A stretch of DNA of 64,000 nt from CAWBRT01 sp963814745 (GTDB taxonomy: Bacteria; Acidobacteriota; Terriglobia; Terriglobales; Acidobacteriaceae), in NCBI GenBank assembly GCA_963814745.1, contig CAWFEA010000018.1, positions 22,546-86,545 on the forward strand. The letters run 5' to 3'. The position numbers and the translations under genes were made by a program. Positions 9,295 to 17,556 of this stretch are shown here, piece by piece. The notes beneath the pieces were generated by a model. That model saw only the letters and a list, made by a program, of their open reading frames with translations, was not told where the DNA came from and searched no databases. The first letter of the stretch is position 1. Each line of letters starts with the position of its first letter.

Positions 9295-10296
9295 TCAGGA
9301 TCTCGTTCGGGCTGCCGCTGATCCGGGAGAGCGCGGCAATGGCTCGTCGAAGCCCTTCATCTCACGCACGATATACAGCGGACGCCGCTTCGTCTCCCCG
9401 TAAATGCGCCCCAGGTATTCGCCAAGGATTCCCAGACAAAGCAACTGCACGCCACCCATAAACAGCACGGCCAGCATTACACTCGTCCACCCTGGAAACC
9501 AGCGATTGGTCAACAGTCGAACGCCCAATGCCCATAAGCACCCAACCAGAGCCAACGACGATGCGCCGAAGCCGATGAGCGTGGCCAGTCGCAATGGCAC
9601 GATAGAAAATGAGAGGATGCCGTCGACCGCAAAGCGAATCATGCGAAATAACGGATACTTGGTCTCGCCAGCGAACCGTGGAGCCCGGCAGTAGGAAACG
9701 GGTATCTGCTTGAATCCGACCCAACTCACCATCCCACGCAAGAATCGGTCCCGCTCGGGCATAGAGAGCAGCGCGTCAACCACCTTGCGGTCCATCAAAC
9801 GGAAGTCACCCGTATCAAGTGGAATTGGAATATCCGCGAGGCGGTTGATGAGGCGGTAGAACAGCTTGGCCGTGTTGAGTTTGAAGGCGGTTTCGCCTTC
9901 GCGGTTCCGGCGGGTGCCATAAGCGACGTCGTAGCCCTCGCTCCAGCGATCGATCATCTCCAGAATCACTTCGGGCGGGTCCTGTAAATCGGCGTCGATC
10001 AGCACAACGGCGTTGCCCCGAGCGTGCTCTAAACCAGCCGTGATGGCGATTTGGTGGCCAAAATTCCTGGCAAGGCGAATCATTCGGACGTGCGGGTCAG
10101 ACGCCTGTAGATCGGCGAGGATGCCCGGAGTATTGTCTCTGCTGCCGTCGTCAACATAAACGATTTCGAACGAGCGCGCGCTCTGTTCGCAGACCGCGCG
10201 CAGACGGCGGGCCGTTTCAGGCAGCACCGTTTCCTCGTTAAAACAAGGGACGATAATCGAGATCTCTGGGCTCATCCCAGCCGGCGAAAAACTCAT
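9295..10296 (-). CDS. GT2 polyprenyl-phosphate sugar transferase (DPM1/GtrB-like)
   Basis: 333 residues. The N-terminal GT-A fold starts at ISIIVPCFNEE and contains VYVDDGSRDNT, the DXD-type motif LIDADLQDPPE, and DTGDFRLMDR, all typical of dolichyl/undecaprenyl-phosphate hexose synthases. Two hydrophobic helices at about residues 230-255 and 265-290 anchor it in the membrane, as in GtrB/ArnC. It would charge undecaprenyl phosphate with a sugar from a nucleotide donor. An alternative start is the Met eight residues in. It is convergent with the GT39-type transferase (53-bp gap). The exact sugar cannot be read from the sequence. Confidence 0.88.
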   Translation of the reverse strand: MSFSPAGMSPEISIIVPCFNEETVLPETARRLRAVCEQSARSFEIVYVDDGSRDNTPGILADLQASDPHVRMIRLARNFGHQIAITAGLEHARGNAVVLIDADLQDPPEVILEMIDRWSEGYDVAYGTRRNREGETAFKLNTAKLFYRLINRLADIPIPLDTGDFRLMDRKVVDALLSMPERDRFLRGMVSWVGFKQIPVSYCRAPRFAGETKYPLFRMIRFAVDGILSFSIVPLRLATLIGFGASSLALVGCLWALGVRLLTNRWFPGWTSVMLAVLFMGGVQLLCLGILGEYLGRIYGETKRRPLYIVREMKGFDEPLPRSPGSAAARTRS

Positions 10297-10549
10297 GATT
10301 CGAGAAGCCTCTGGAAAGAGTACATGTTAACCTATCATTACTAATATCGCACTTTTCCGATCTCTTTTTTTCACACCGCCAAGGGCAGAGATACTCACCG
10401 CGAAATTTTTATGACTAGGCTTAAAGAGGAAACTCTTCAGCGCGTCGCCAGAGCACGGTCCCACCGCGCACTGGCCCACGCTGAAATCTACGAGTTGGCG
10501 GCAATATTCCGCAAGCCTGGGATTAATCGCGCTGCTGACAGCTCTGGCC

Positions 10550-11957
10550 ATGCTGGTTCAGGGATATCATCCCGGATTGGAAGACGACGCATTTTACCTG
10601 GCGGCAATCAAGATGAATCTGCACCCGGCTTTGTTTCCTCACGATGCCGATTTTTTCCGGGTTCAGTTTCAGGCGACAATTTTCGATAAGCTCATTGCCT
10701 TCTTTATCCGCCTCACGCATCTGCCTGTTGGCTGGGGTATTCTGCTTTGGCAGTTCGCGTCCATTTTCCTGATTTTATGGGGCTGCTGGGCCATCAGCCG
10801 GCGATGCTTCCGGCAAACGCACGCCCAGTGGGCTGCGGTAGGAACGATTGCGCTTCTGTTGACCCTCCCGATCGGCGGCATTGCACTCAGCCTGACCGAT
10901 CAGTACCTGCATCCGCGCGCCTTGGCGACGGCGGCGATTTTGGCAGCGATTGTAGCCACCCTGGACAGACGCCGTGGACTGGCGGCAATGCTGCTGGGGC
11001 TTGCCTTTATCATGCACGCGTTGATGGCAAGTTTCGGCATTTCCTTTTGCTTGTTTCTCGGTTGGGAACCCAAGCAACAGAATTCGCGCACCGTAGCGCT
11101 GGCGCTGCCGCTCGGCTGGATCTTCGAGCCTGCAAGCGATGCCTGGCGGCAAGCAGCCGCAACCCGCGGCTTTTACCATTGGCGCGAATGGGAATGGTAT
11201 GAGTGGCTCGGAGTTTTCGCTCCCCTCGTACTGCTGTGGGCTTTCCGCATGATTGGCCAGCGCAACCGCTCTCCGGTGATGGCGCGGCTTGCCGAGCGCC
11301 TGCTGGCGTTCGGCGTCTTCCAATTGGCAGTGGGCCTCGTCATCATGCTGACGCCCGGCCTGGAGCGGCTGTGGCCACTAGAGCCGATGCGCTTCCTGCA
11401 TCTGATCTATCTGCTGATGTTTCTTCTGGCAGGCGGGCTCATTGGGCAATACGCACTCGGCACGCACATTTATCGCGCACTATTGCTGTTCGTGCCGCTC
11501 GCCTTCGGTATGTTCCACGCGCAACGGCAAATGTTTCCCGCAACCGAACACTTTGAGTGGCCCGGAGCCGCATCGCGAAACTGCTGGCTTCAGGCATTCG
11601 ACTGGATCAGGCAAAACACGCCGACCGACAGCCAGTTCGCGATCGATCCCTATTACATGGAGCTGCCGGGCGAAAGACTATCACGGGTTCCGCGCACTGG
11701 CCGAGCGCAGCGTGCTGGCGGATTACATAAAGGACGGGGGCATGGCCGCTCGCGTACCTCACTTGGCCGAGCGCTGGCAAGCCGAAGTCAACGCGCAACA
11801 GAATTGGAAGAATTTCCAGGCGGCGGATTTTCGCAGGCTAAGAATGCAGTTCGGGGTGAATTGGGTGGTGCTGGCGCGTCCGCCGGCGCACGCGGAGACG
11901 GCAGGGTTGGCGTGCCCATATCAGAACGGCCAAGTGCAGGTATGCCGCGTGGATTAG
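10550..11957 (+). CDS. multi-spanning membrane protein, frameshifted (DUF6798-like tail)
   Basis: About ten membrane helices (for example AAVGTIALLLTLPIGGIALS, FLHLIYLLMFLLAGGLIGQY) followed by a soluble tail. The frame is lost at the AAA at 11673-11675. Removing one A joins YYMELPGE to DYHGFRALAERS...VLADYIKDGG in the next frame, which ends at 11957 (QVQVCRVD). The GFRALAERS/KDGG segment resembles the tail of DUF6798-type proteins. Upstream of the ATG at 10550 the frame is open to 10415 and encodes the first half of TM1 (LGLIALLTALAMLVQGYHPG), so the true start is further upstream and is not an ATG in this frame. Function unknown; its neighbours suggest envelope glycosylation. Confidence 0.6.
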
Positions 11958-11996
11958 GCCTTGGCCACCGTCTTGCAATTGATCATACAGGCATTC

Positions 11997-13334
11997 TCAG
12001 TACGGATGACGCGCGGCTTTGATGCGCCCACTGCGGACGGCATCCTTGAACTTTTCATAGTCCAGCGTGATCTGGTCAGCATAAGCGACGGCAAATTTTT
12101 CGATTGCCTTGTCGAGCTTCGTTCCCGTGCCGATATAGGCTGCCAGCACGCAAGGGTCTCCGGAGCGGGCGTGACCCTTCGCCAGGATTTCCCCGGAGGT
12201 CTGCGCGTACAGAAGTATTCCCTTGCCGTGGAGATCTTCGTCTTCGATCGATGCTTTGTGGTCGCTCAACTGCCTTACGAGATAGTCGCGCCCGCCAAAT
12301 CGGGTCCAGCCCAGTAAGATATCCGATTGGGTTTGCATGCGGCGTTGCCCCACCACGACACGCTGACCATGGTTGCCAACGACGTTGGCGCGGCGAAGAT
12401 AAGGCGCATAGGCGGAAGGCAGTTCTTCCTTGACCTGCAAAAAAAGCGGGTCGCCAGGGCCGTTGCCGAGGTACAACACAACGTAGTCATGGGTGGCAAC
12501 ACTGCCGGTTCCAACCACCTTGAAGGCGATATCCACCGGCCGGTAGAAGCTGAGAACGTGCTGCCGCTCGGGGGCCAAAGTTTCACGATAGCTTCCCAGG
12601 GCCCGCGAAATTACGGCGTTCAGGGGGCTGCCGACGCGGGTAAGGAACGGCTTTGCTTCTTTGAAGACGTACGTTCCGTCACGCCGAACGGTGGCCAGCT
12701 TTTCAAGGTTCTGCAGGGGCGTCGCTCTGGCGGCCTTGTGCAGGACAGAGCGGACTGGATCACCTTCGGGCAGCCGGCTTATACGGACTCTTGCCATCTC
12801 CAGCCGCGTCAATTTGGTAAACCGGAGCATGGCTTCCCGATAGGAACGGACCAGAAGCTGCACCGATTCCTGGCAGAGCCGATCGGAGTTTCCCGCTTCC
12901 CTTCCGGCAAGGATCAGGCTGGTCGCCATCCGTTTGACGTCCCACTCCCAAGGTCCCCAGACCGTTTCGTCGAAATCGTTGATGTCGAAAATCAGGCGGT
13001 CGTCGGGCGTGGCGAAGCAGCCCAGGTTGCGTACGTGGGCGTCCCCGCAGATTTGGACCTCGATCTTGGTCACGGGGAGGGTGGCCAAATCCGCGGCCAT
13101 CAGCGGGACCGCGCCGCGAAAGAGGCCAAACGGAGAGGCCGCCATTCTTCCCATTTTGATGGGCAGCAGCTCGGGAATTCGATCTTTGTTGGCGGCCATC
13201 AGAAGCTCGACCGGATCATGGGAACGCCTGCCCACATCCCACTTTGCCTGGTCGGATCGCTTCAACCTTTCGCGGCGGCTCAGGCCAATTTGCTTGCTTG
13301 CTTCCAGCCCGAACTTCGGTTCTCTGCTCGTCAT
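11997..13334 (-). CDS. DUF2252 family protein
   Basis: 445 residues, cytoplasmic. Family hallmarks: FGLFRGAVPLMAADL, CGDAHVRNLGCFATPD and IFDINDFDETVWGPWEWDVKRMA, which resemble the catalytic and metal-binding loops of aminoglycoside-phosphotransferase-like kinases (HxxN and D-x-D-type). An end segment with ARSGDPCVLAAYIGTGTKLDKAI is also family-typical. The substrate is unknown. It is convergent with the membrane protein before it (stop codons 40 bp apart) and stands alone as a transcription unit. Full length compared with the family (about 400-450 residues). Confidence 0.85.
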   Translation of the reverse strand: MTSREPKFGLEASKQIGLSRRERLKRSDQAKWDVGRRSHDPVELLMAANKDRIPELLPIKMGRMAASPFGLFRGAVPLMAADLATLPVTKIEVQICGDAHVRNLGCFATPDDRLIFDINDFDETVWGPWEWDVKRMATSLILAGREAGNSDRLCQESVQLLVRSYREAMLRFTKLTRLEMARVRISRLPEGDPVRSVLHKAARATPLQNLEKLATVRRDGTYVFKEAKPFLTRVGSPLNAVISRALGSYRETLAPERQHVLSFYRPVDIAFKVVGTGSVATHDYVVLYLGNGPGDPLFLQVKEELPSAYAPYLRRANVVGNHGQRVVVGQRRMQTQSDILLGWTRFGGRDYLVRQLSDHKASIEDEDLHGKGILLYAQTSGEILAKGHARSGDPCVLAAYIGTGTKLDKAIEKFAVAYADQITLDYEKFKDAVRSGRIKAARHPY

Positions 13335-13563
13335 GTTTCAACCCTCGTGGCGGTTTCCAGTCCAGAGTAGTCTAGAGCAGTATAACGAAAGGACTTCTCC
13401 CGTGGTTGCCAAAGTCAAAGCAGATGAGCGGCGACCTGGAATTCCAGCCACTCTTTGGGCATTTAGAGACGGTAGGGCTGCCCACGATCTGGAGGGACTC
13501 ACCGGGACAAAAAAGTCATTCGTGCGTGGGGGTTTACCTCACCTAGCTCTTCTTTAACGCGTG

Positions 13564-13950
13564 TCACGCGGCTCTTGCGCTGCTTTCCCTTCCGCTATCG
13601 AGGTGAGAATCCACATTGATATGGAAAGAGTCCAACTGACAACCGCGCCCGGGCGTGGTTAGCCGGTTGATGGACGAGATGGCGTCAGTCAGGTCTCTTG
13701 CGGTCATTTCTTTTATCTTTAGTGTGATCTCCAAATCGTACTTCACGGCTTCGCCACGCTCTCCCCTGGACCCTGATTTGTCATCGGACAGAGTTCCTCC
13801 CAACATTCTGGAAAGGCTGAATAGCGAACGGCCGCTGCAAACCGGGCACTTGTCATTCGCGCTGGTACTGACCACCTCGCAGTCAATACACAACACCGCA
13901 GTCTGCACGGAAATAAATTTCCGATCCGGACCAGCTCCGCCCAGCATCAT
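13564..13950 (-). CDS. small zinc-ribbon-like protein
   Basis: 128 residues from the ATG at 13950, preceded directly by AAGGGGG as ribosome-binding site; an upstream in-frame Met exists but lacks one. Residues 20-40 carry CIDCEVVSTSANDKCPVC, a CxxC-x10-CxxC pattern expected to bind one zinc. The second half (KYDLEITLKIKEMTARDLTDAI) looks like a small alpha/beta domain. No named family is recognised. It is transcribed in the same direction as, and just downstream of, the GGDEF cyclase gene (about 130 bp), so a link to c-di-GMP signalling is possible but unproven. Confidence 0.6.
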   Translation of the reverse strand: MMLGGAGPDRKFISVQTAVLCIDCEVVSTSANDKCPVCSGRSLFSLSRMLGGTLSDDKSGSRGERGEAVKYDLEITLKIKEMTARDLTDAISSINRLTTPGRGCQLDSFHINVDSHLDSGRESSARAA

Positions 13951-14082
13951 ACGCCCCCTTACTCGTGATGGCGAGTGCACCCGGCTAGTAGAGAGGGAAG
14001 GGACGAGGCCCAGGGTTGCCCGGGCGGGGCTGGAGAATCTGCTTTTCGGGAAACATATCCCGGAACTTCAGAATAATCCGGA

Positions 14083-15033
14083 CTAAGATCTTGCGGCGCT
14101 GCCGGCAACCCGGTTTCTGCCGCGGCGCTTCGCTTCGTAGAGCGCGGAGTCGGCGCGCTGGAGTAACTCCTCCAGGCTCTCATCGAGATTCGGATCGAAG
14201 GTCGCGACCCCGATCGATGCGGTTAAAGAGCACGGCTGGCCATCAAACTCCAATGGCAGGTTTTCCATGGATAAACGCATCAACTCAGCGCGCTGCCGCA
14301 GATCCGCATGGTCGCAGCTTGGCAAGACGACGAGGAACTCTTCTCCGCCGAATCGTCCGGCGGCGTCATAGGAGCGAAAACTGGATAGGAATAGACCACC
14401 GACTCGCCTTAATACCTCGTCACCGGCCAGATGTCCGAAGGTATCGTTGACTGCTTTGAAATGATCCAAGTCAAGGATCATCAGACCGACCGTGGTCTGC
14501 CGCCTGCCGGCCCTCGCGATCTCCCTGGCTAAGTAGTCGAGAATGGCGTCCCGGTTGAGCAATCCCGTCAGGCTATCGTACATGGCAACCCGATGCAATT
14601 CGTCGCGGGCGTTCACTAATTGCTCTTCCAACTTCAGAATCCGGCGACCGGTCGCGAGCCTTGCGGTCAGCTCCGCCAGGTCGAACGGCTTGCGAATGAT
14701 GTCATCGGCCCCGGATTCCAATCCAGCGACAACATGCGCCGCCCCCGATTGGCTCGTCAGCATCAGAATGTAGGTGTATCGCTCCGCCTTGCTCTCGCGA
14801 ACCCTGCGGCACACTTCGATCCCGCTCATGCCCGGTAATTCCGAATCCAGGATCATCAACCGGGGGGCGTCCGGGGCCCGAAGCACGGTCAAAGCCTCCG
14901 CACCATCTTCCACGACCACGGGGTGAAAACCGTACTCAAGCAGGCAGTTCTTCAGGACCGGACGCTGAACCGCCTGGTCGTCGACAACCTCGTCGTGGAC
15001 GACCAGCACCATCACCCTGGATGCGTCCGTCAT
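14083..15033 (-). CDS. response regulator diguanylate cyclase (REC-GGDEF)
   Basis: 316 residues with the ATG at 15033 (GGGAG upstream); other in-frame Mets lie 5 and 22 codons earlier. A receiver domain spans residues 6-125, with acidic residues at 14-15, phospho-acceptor Asp63 (LMILDSELPG) and the conserved Lys115 (IIRKPF). A short helical linker leads to a GGDEF domain with MYDSLTGLLNRD, DLDHFKAVND and the catalytic GGEEF at 229-233. RSYD at 220-223, five residues before it, is an intact inhibitory I-site, so product inhibition is expected. It makes c-di-GMP in response to a histidine kinase not in this window. A triple-PilZ gene lies directly upstream on the same strand. Confidence 0.95.
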   Translation of the reverse strand: MTDASRVMVLVVHDEVVDDQAVQRPVLKNCLLEYGFHPVVVEDGAEALTVLRAPDAPRLMILDSELPGMSGIEVCRRVRESKAERYTYILMLTSQSGAAHVVAGLESGADDIIRKPFDLAELTARLATGRRILKLEEQLVNARDELHRVAMYDSLTGLLNRDAILDYLAREIARAGRRQTTVGLMILDLDHFKAVNDTFGHLAGDEVLRRVGGLFLSSFRSYDAAGRFGGEEFLVVLPSCDHADLRQRAELMRLSMENLPLEFDGQPCSLTASIGVATFDPNLDESLEELLQRADSALYEAKRRGRNRVAGSAARS

Positions 15034-15254
15034 CTGCACGTCTCCCATTACCCTGCTCTGCGTTTCTCCTGGCGCACGCACAACTCGATGGAGCGCCATA
15101 CCAAGCTCTACGCCGCGTGAATTGCCAGCCCAGTGCCGAACAATCGTCCAACCGCTTTGGCATCGTCAAAAAAACCCGTGGGCAACAACTTGTCACGGGT
15201 CGGGAGGGTACAGGAGTGCTTTTGAAAACTAGCCCGCGGCGCGCATGCTGAGTG

Positions 15255-16556
15255 CTACCCGCTCCGCTGCTTCTGGTACTCGCGTGGAACAATTTCTATC
15301 GGGTCAGGGGTTCGCCTGAGATCTTGTCTCGAATTCCCTTCCGCCAGAATGTCGATCTGGCCAGTTCCAAAACGACCGAGGCCGGCGATCAAGGCCTGCA
15401 GGTTCGCCGCGTCTTTTTCCGCCAAGTCCCTGAATTTCAATCCCATCCCCATTCCAGGATGAGTGGTGCGCACCTCCGCGCTCGCGCGAACTTCGACACC
15501 GTTCACATGCACCGCGAGCGCGATTCTGTCATGAACATTCAGTGGCGTCATGATCTCGACATAGCACCCGCCCAGACTGATGTCAGCGACCGTGCCGTGC
15601 ACGAAATGCTTGGTATCCGGGTGATAAATAGAGGCTCCCCCGGTACAGACGTAACGGCGCCAGACTCGCCTTTCCACGGGGCCGCATTCATCCATAATGA
15701 CCCCGGTAAAGTCAATTGCCCAGATGCTTTGCGCCAGATCCAAGCTACGCAAGCCAACATCGTATGCCGGTTGATTGTCGTGTTTGCCGCTCCACATCAC
15801 GCGGAAAGGACCCTTGCGATCCTGGTAAGACACAATTACGACTTCGTTTTTCTTGACCTCGCAAGGCAATCCGCTCAGGTAGACGCCATTCCGGCTAACG
15901 TTCTCCGTCATTGCGTTCTCGACAAATGGACGTCCCGCTTTGCTCATTCCGAAGACGCGAACCGGCACCTGAACTATGAGACGAGGCTCTCGGGACATGC
16001 GCTGCAACAGATCGGTCCTGGGCAGGAAATTGACGAACCGCGACTGCACCGGCTTTGCCTTCTGCGGCGGGGTTTGTTTGACGTCCGGCAGTGAGGCCTG
16101 ATTGGCATCCTGCGCTGGGAGATCAGCCGCCGCCTGCGGCGAGGCATCGGTCGCAGTTTCGACGAGCAGGGCAGACACGGATTCATCTGAGGGAGCTGAG
16201 GCAGCAGGCTCCGAGTCAGGCGTGGCCTCTGGTTTGGGTGGTTGACCGGAAAAACCGTCTCCGGGGATATGCGGAATCGCCCGGCCCCAAAAATTCTTCC
16301 ACGCGCCAATGATCTGAAGACCGGCATGGCCGGTCTTTTCGCTCCAGATCACTCGGGCAGGCGCGCTCTTGGCGCCGTACATGATGCTGATTACGGTACC
16401 GCGGCAGCAGGGCCGCCTGAGACCCTGGACTTGTACTCCATTCAGAGTCAAATCGACGGTGGTGCAATCCTGTTCGAATAGCTCGCCGTCAGCGCTTTCG
16501 CCGCACACGCGAACGGGAAGAGTGAGCCGCAGCCGAGTCTCTTTCCGCAGTCCCAT
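15255..16556 (-). CDS. triple PilZ-domain protein
   Basis: 433 residues, soluble, three PilZ modules separated by an Ala/Pro/Glu-rich linker (about residues 100-175). PilZ1 begins RKETRLRLTLPV and has DLTLNGVQV (Ser replaced by Thr in the D/NxSxxG motif). PilZ2 begins REPRLIVQVPV with ENVSRNGVYL (canonical NxSxxG). PilZ3 has ERRVWRRYVC and DISLGGCYVE, a complete RxxxR plus DxSxxG c-di-GMP site. At least domains 2 and 3 therefore look able to bind c-di-GMP. It lies about 220 bp upstream of the diguanylate cyclase on the same strand, suggesting a synthase-effector pair. The output partner is unknown. Confidence 0.9.
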   Translation of the reverse strand: MGLRKETRLRLTLPVRVCGESADGELFEQDCTTVDLTLNGVQVQGLRRPCCRGTVISIMYGAKSAPARVIWSEKTGHAGLQIIGAWKNFWGRAIPHIPGDGFSGQPPKPEATPDSEPAASAPSDESVSALLVETATDASPQAAADLPAQDANQASLPDVKQTPPQKAKPVQSRFVNFLPRTDLLQRMSREPRLIVQVPVRVFGMSKAGRPFVENAMTENVSRNGVYLSGLPCEVKKNEVVIVSYQDRKGPFRVMWSGKHDNQPAYDVGLRSLDLAQSIWAIDFTGVIMDECGPVERRVWRRYVCTGGASIYHPDTKHFVHGTVADISLGGCYVEIMTPLNVHDRIALAVHVNGVEVRASAEVRTTHPGMGMGLKFRDLAEKDAANLQALIAGLGRFGTGQIDILAEGNSRQDLRRTPDPIEIVPREYQKQRSG

Positions 16557-16726
16557 GAGATCAAGACTGCGCCTATCCAGCCAGGGAGCGCAACTTACGG
16601 CGGTAACGATTACCCTTTACAGGGGTAACGCCCCATGGTAACTGTCCGATACGCACGCCTCTGCTTCACTTTTCGATGCATTCAAGAGGTCGCTCACTGC
16701 CCGGTCATGGTAGTAAAGTGAGCTGT

Positions 16727-17416
16727 ATGAAGATCGTTATCATTTCCGACTTGCATGGCAATTTCGACGCGCTCTCCGCGCTGCCGGAGTGCGGCGATGA
16801 GCTTTGGGTCCTGGGAGATCTCGTGAACTACGGACCGCAGCCTTCGGAAGTCGTAGATTTTGTGCGTGCTCATGCAGCCGTTGTGGTACGCGGCAATCAT
16901 GACAACGCGGTGGGATTCAATGTAGATCCCCGCTGCAATCCTCGCTATCGCGCGATGGCCAGCGCTACCATGCAGGTCAGTACGGCTGAGTTGGGCGAGG
17001 AAACTAAAGAATTTCTTCGCGGTCTACCCCAAATCAAGACCCTGGAGCGTAACGGCAAGCGGTTCATGTTGTGTCATGCCATTCCCTCCGACCCACTGTA
17101 CGGATACTGCTCAGAGGCCTCGGACAGGTGGCAGCAAGAGGTGCAAGCCATTGAGGCGGACTATCTTCTGGCTGGCCACACGCACACGCCATTTATCAAA
17201 CAGGTGGGGCGAACAATCGTAGTAAACCCCGGCAGTCTGGGGCAACCGAAGACCGGCAAACCGGACGCCTGCTACGCGGTATGGCACGACGGGAGCTTCG
17301 AACTGAAGCAGTTTTCCTATGACCTGAAGCGCACCTTAGAGCGCATCGAGAACATGCCGGTACCCGCTGAGATACGGAGAGACCTCGCGACGGTACTGCG
17401 CACGGGCTCCATCTGA
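16727..17416 (+). CDS. YfcE-type metallophosphoesterase
   Basis: 229 residues. All blocks of the calcineurin-like phosphoesterase fold are present: D8/H10 in MKIVIISDLHGNFDAL, GDLVNYGPQP, GNHDN, a single His in MLCHAIP and GHTHTPF. The small size and the NPGSLGQPK block match the YfcE/Metallophos_2 group, which hydrolyses phosphodiesters or phosphomonoesters with two metal ions. The start is the first Met giving the motif at the N-terminus; the frame opens earlier. It stands 140 bp before the HD-GYP gene on the same strand; its natural substrate cannot be inferred. Confidence 0.9.
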   Translation: MKIVIISDLHGNFDALSALPECGDELWVLGDLVNYGPQPSEVVDFVRAHAAVVVRGNHDNAVGFNVDPRCNPRYRAMASATMQVSTAELGEETKEFLRGLPQIKTLERNGKRFMLCHAIPSDPLYGYCSEASDRWQQEVQAIEADYLLAGHTHTPFIKQVGRTIVVNPGSLGQPKTGKPDACYAVWHDGSFELKQFSYDLKRTLERIENMPVPAEIRRDLATVLRTGSI

Positions 17417-17556
17417 TGTGAACGGAACGGGTTGCGCGGCAGAGATGCGGCAGTCCGTCCTCACCGGTGAAAATGCGCCGAGGACGACGATTTGTTTTCG
17501 GTCGCGAGTACAACTATGATTTGTTGGCCGGATGTTCCCCATTGCAAGGAGAGGCG

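Noticed and set aside
12327..13370. 347-residue plus-strand frame
   Set aside because: Antisense to the DUF2252 gene, whose motifs are unambiguous.
15252..16094. 280-residue plus-strand frame
   Set aside because: Antisense shadow of the triple-PilZ gene.
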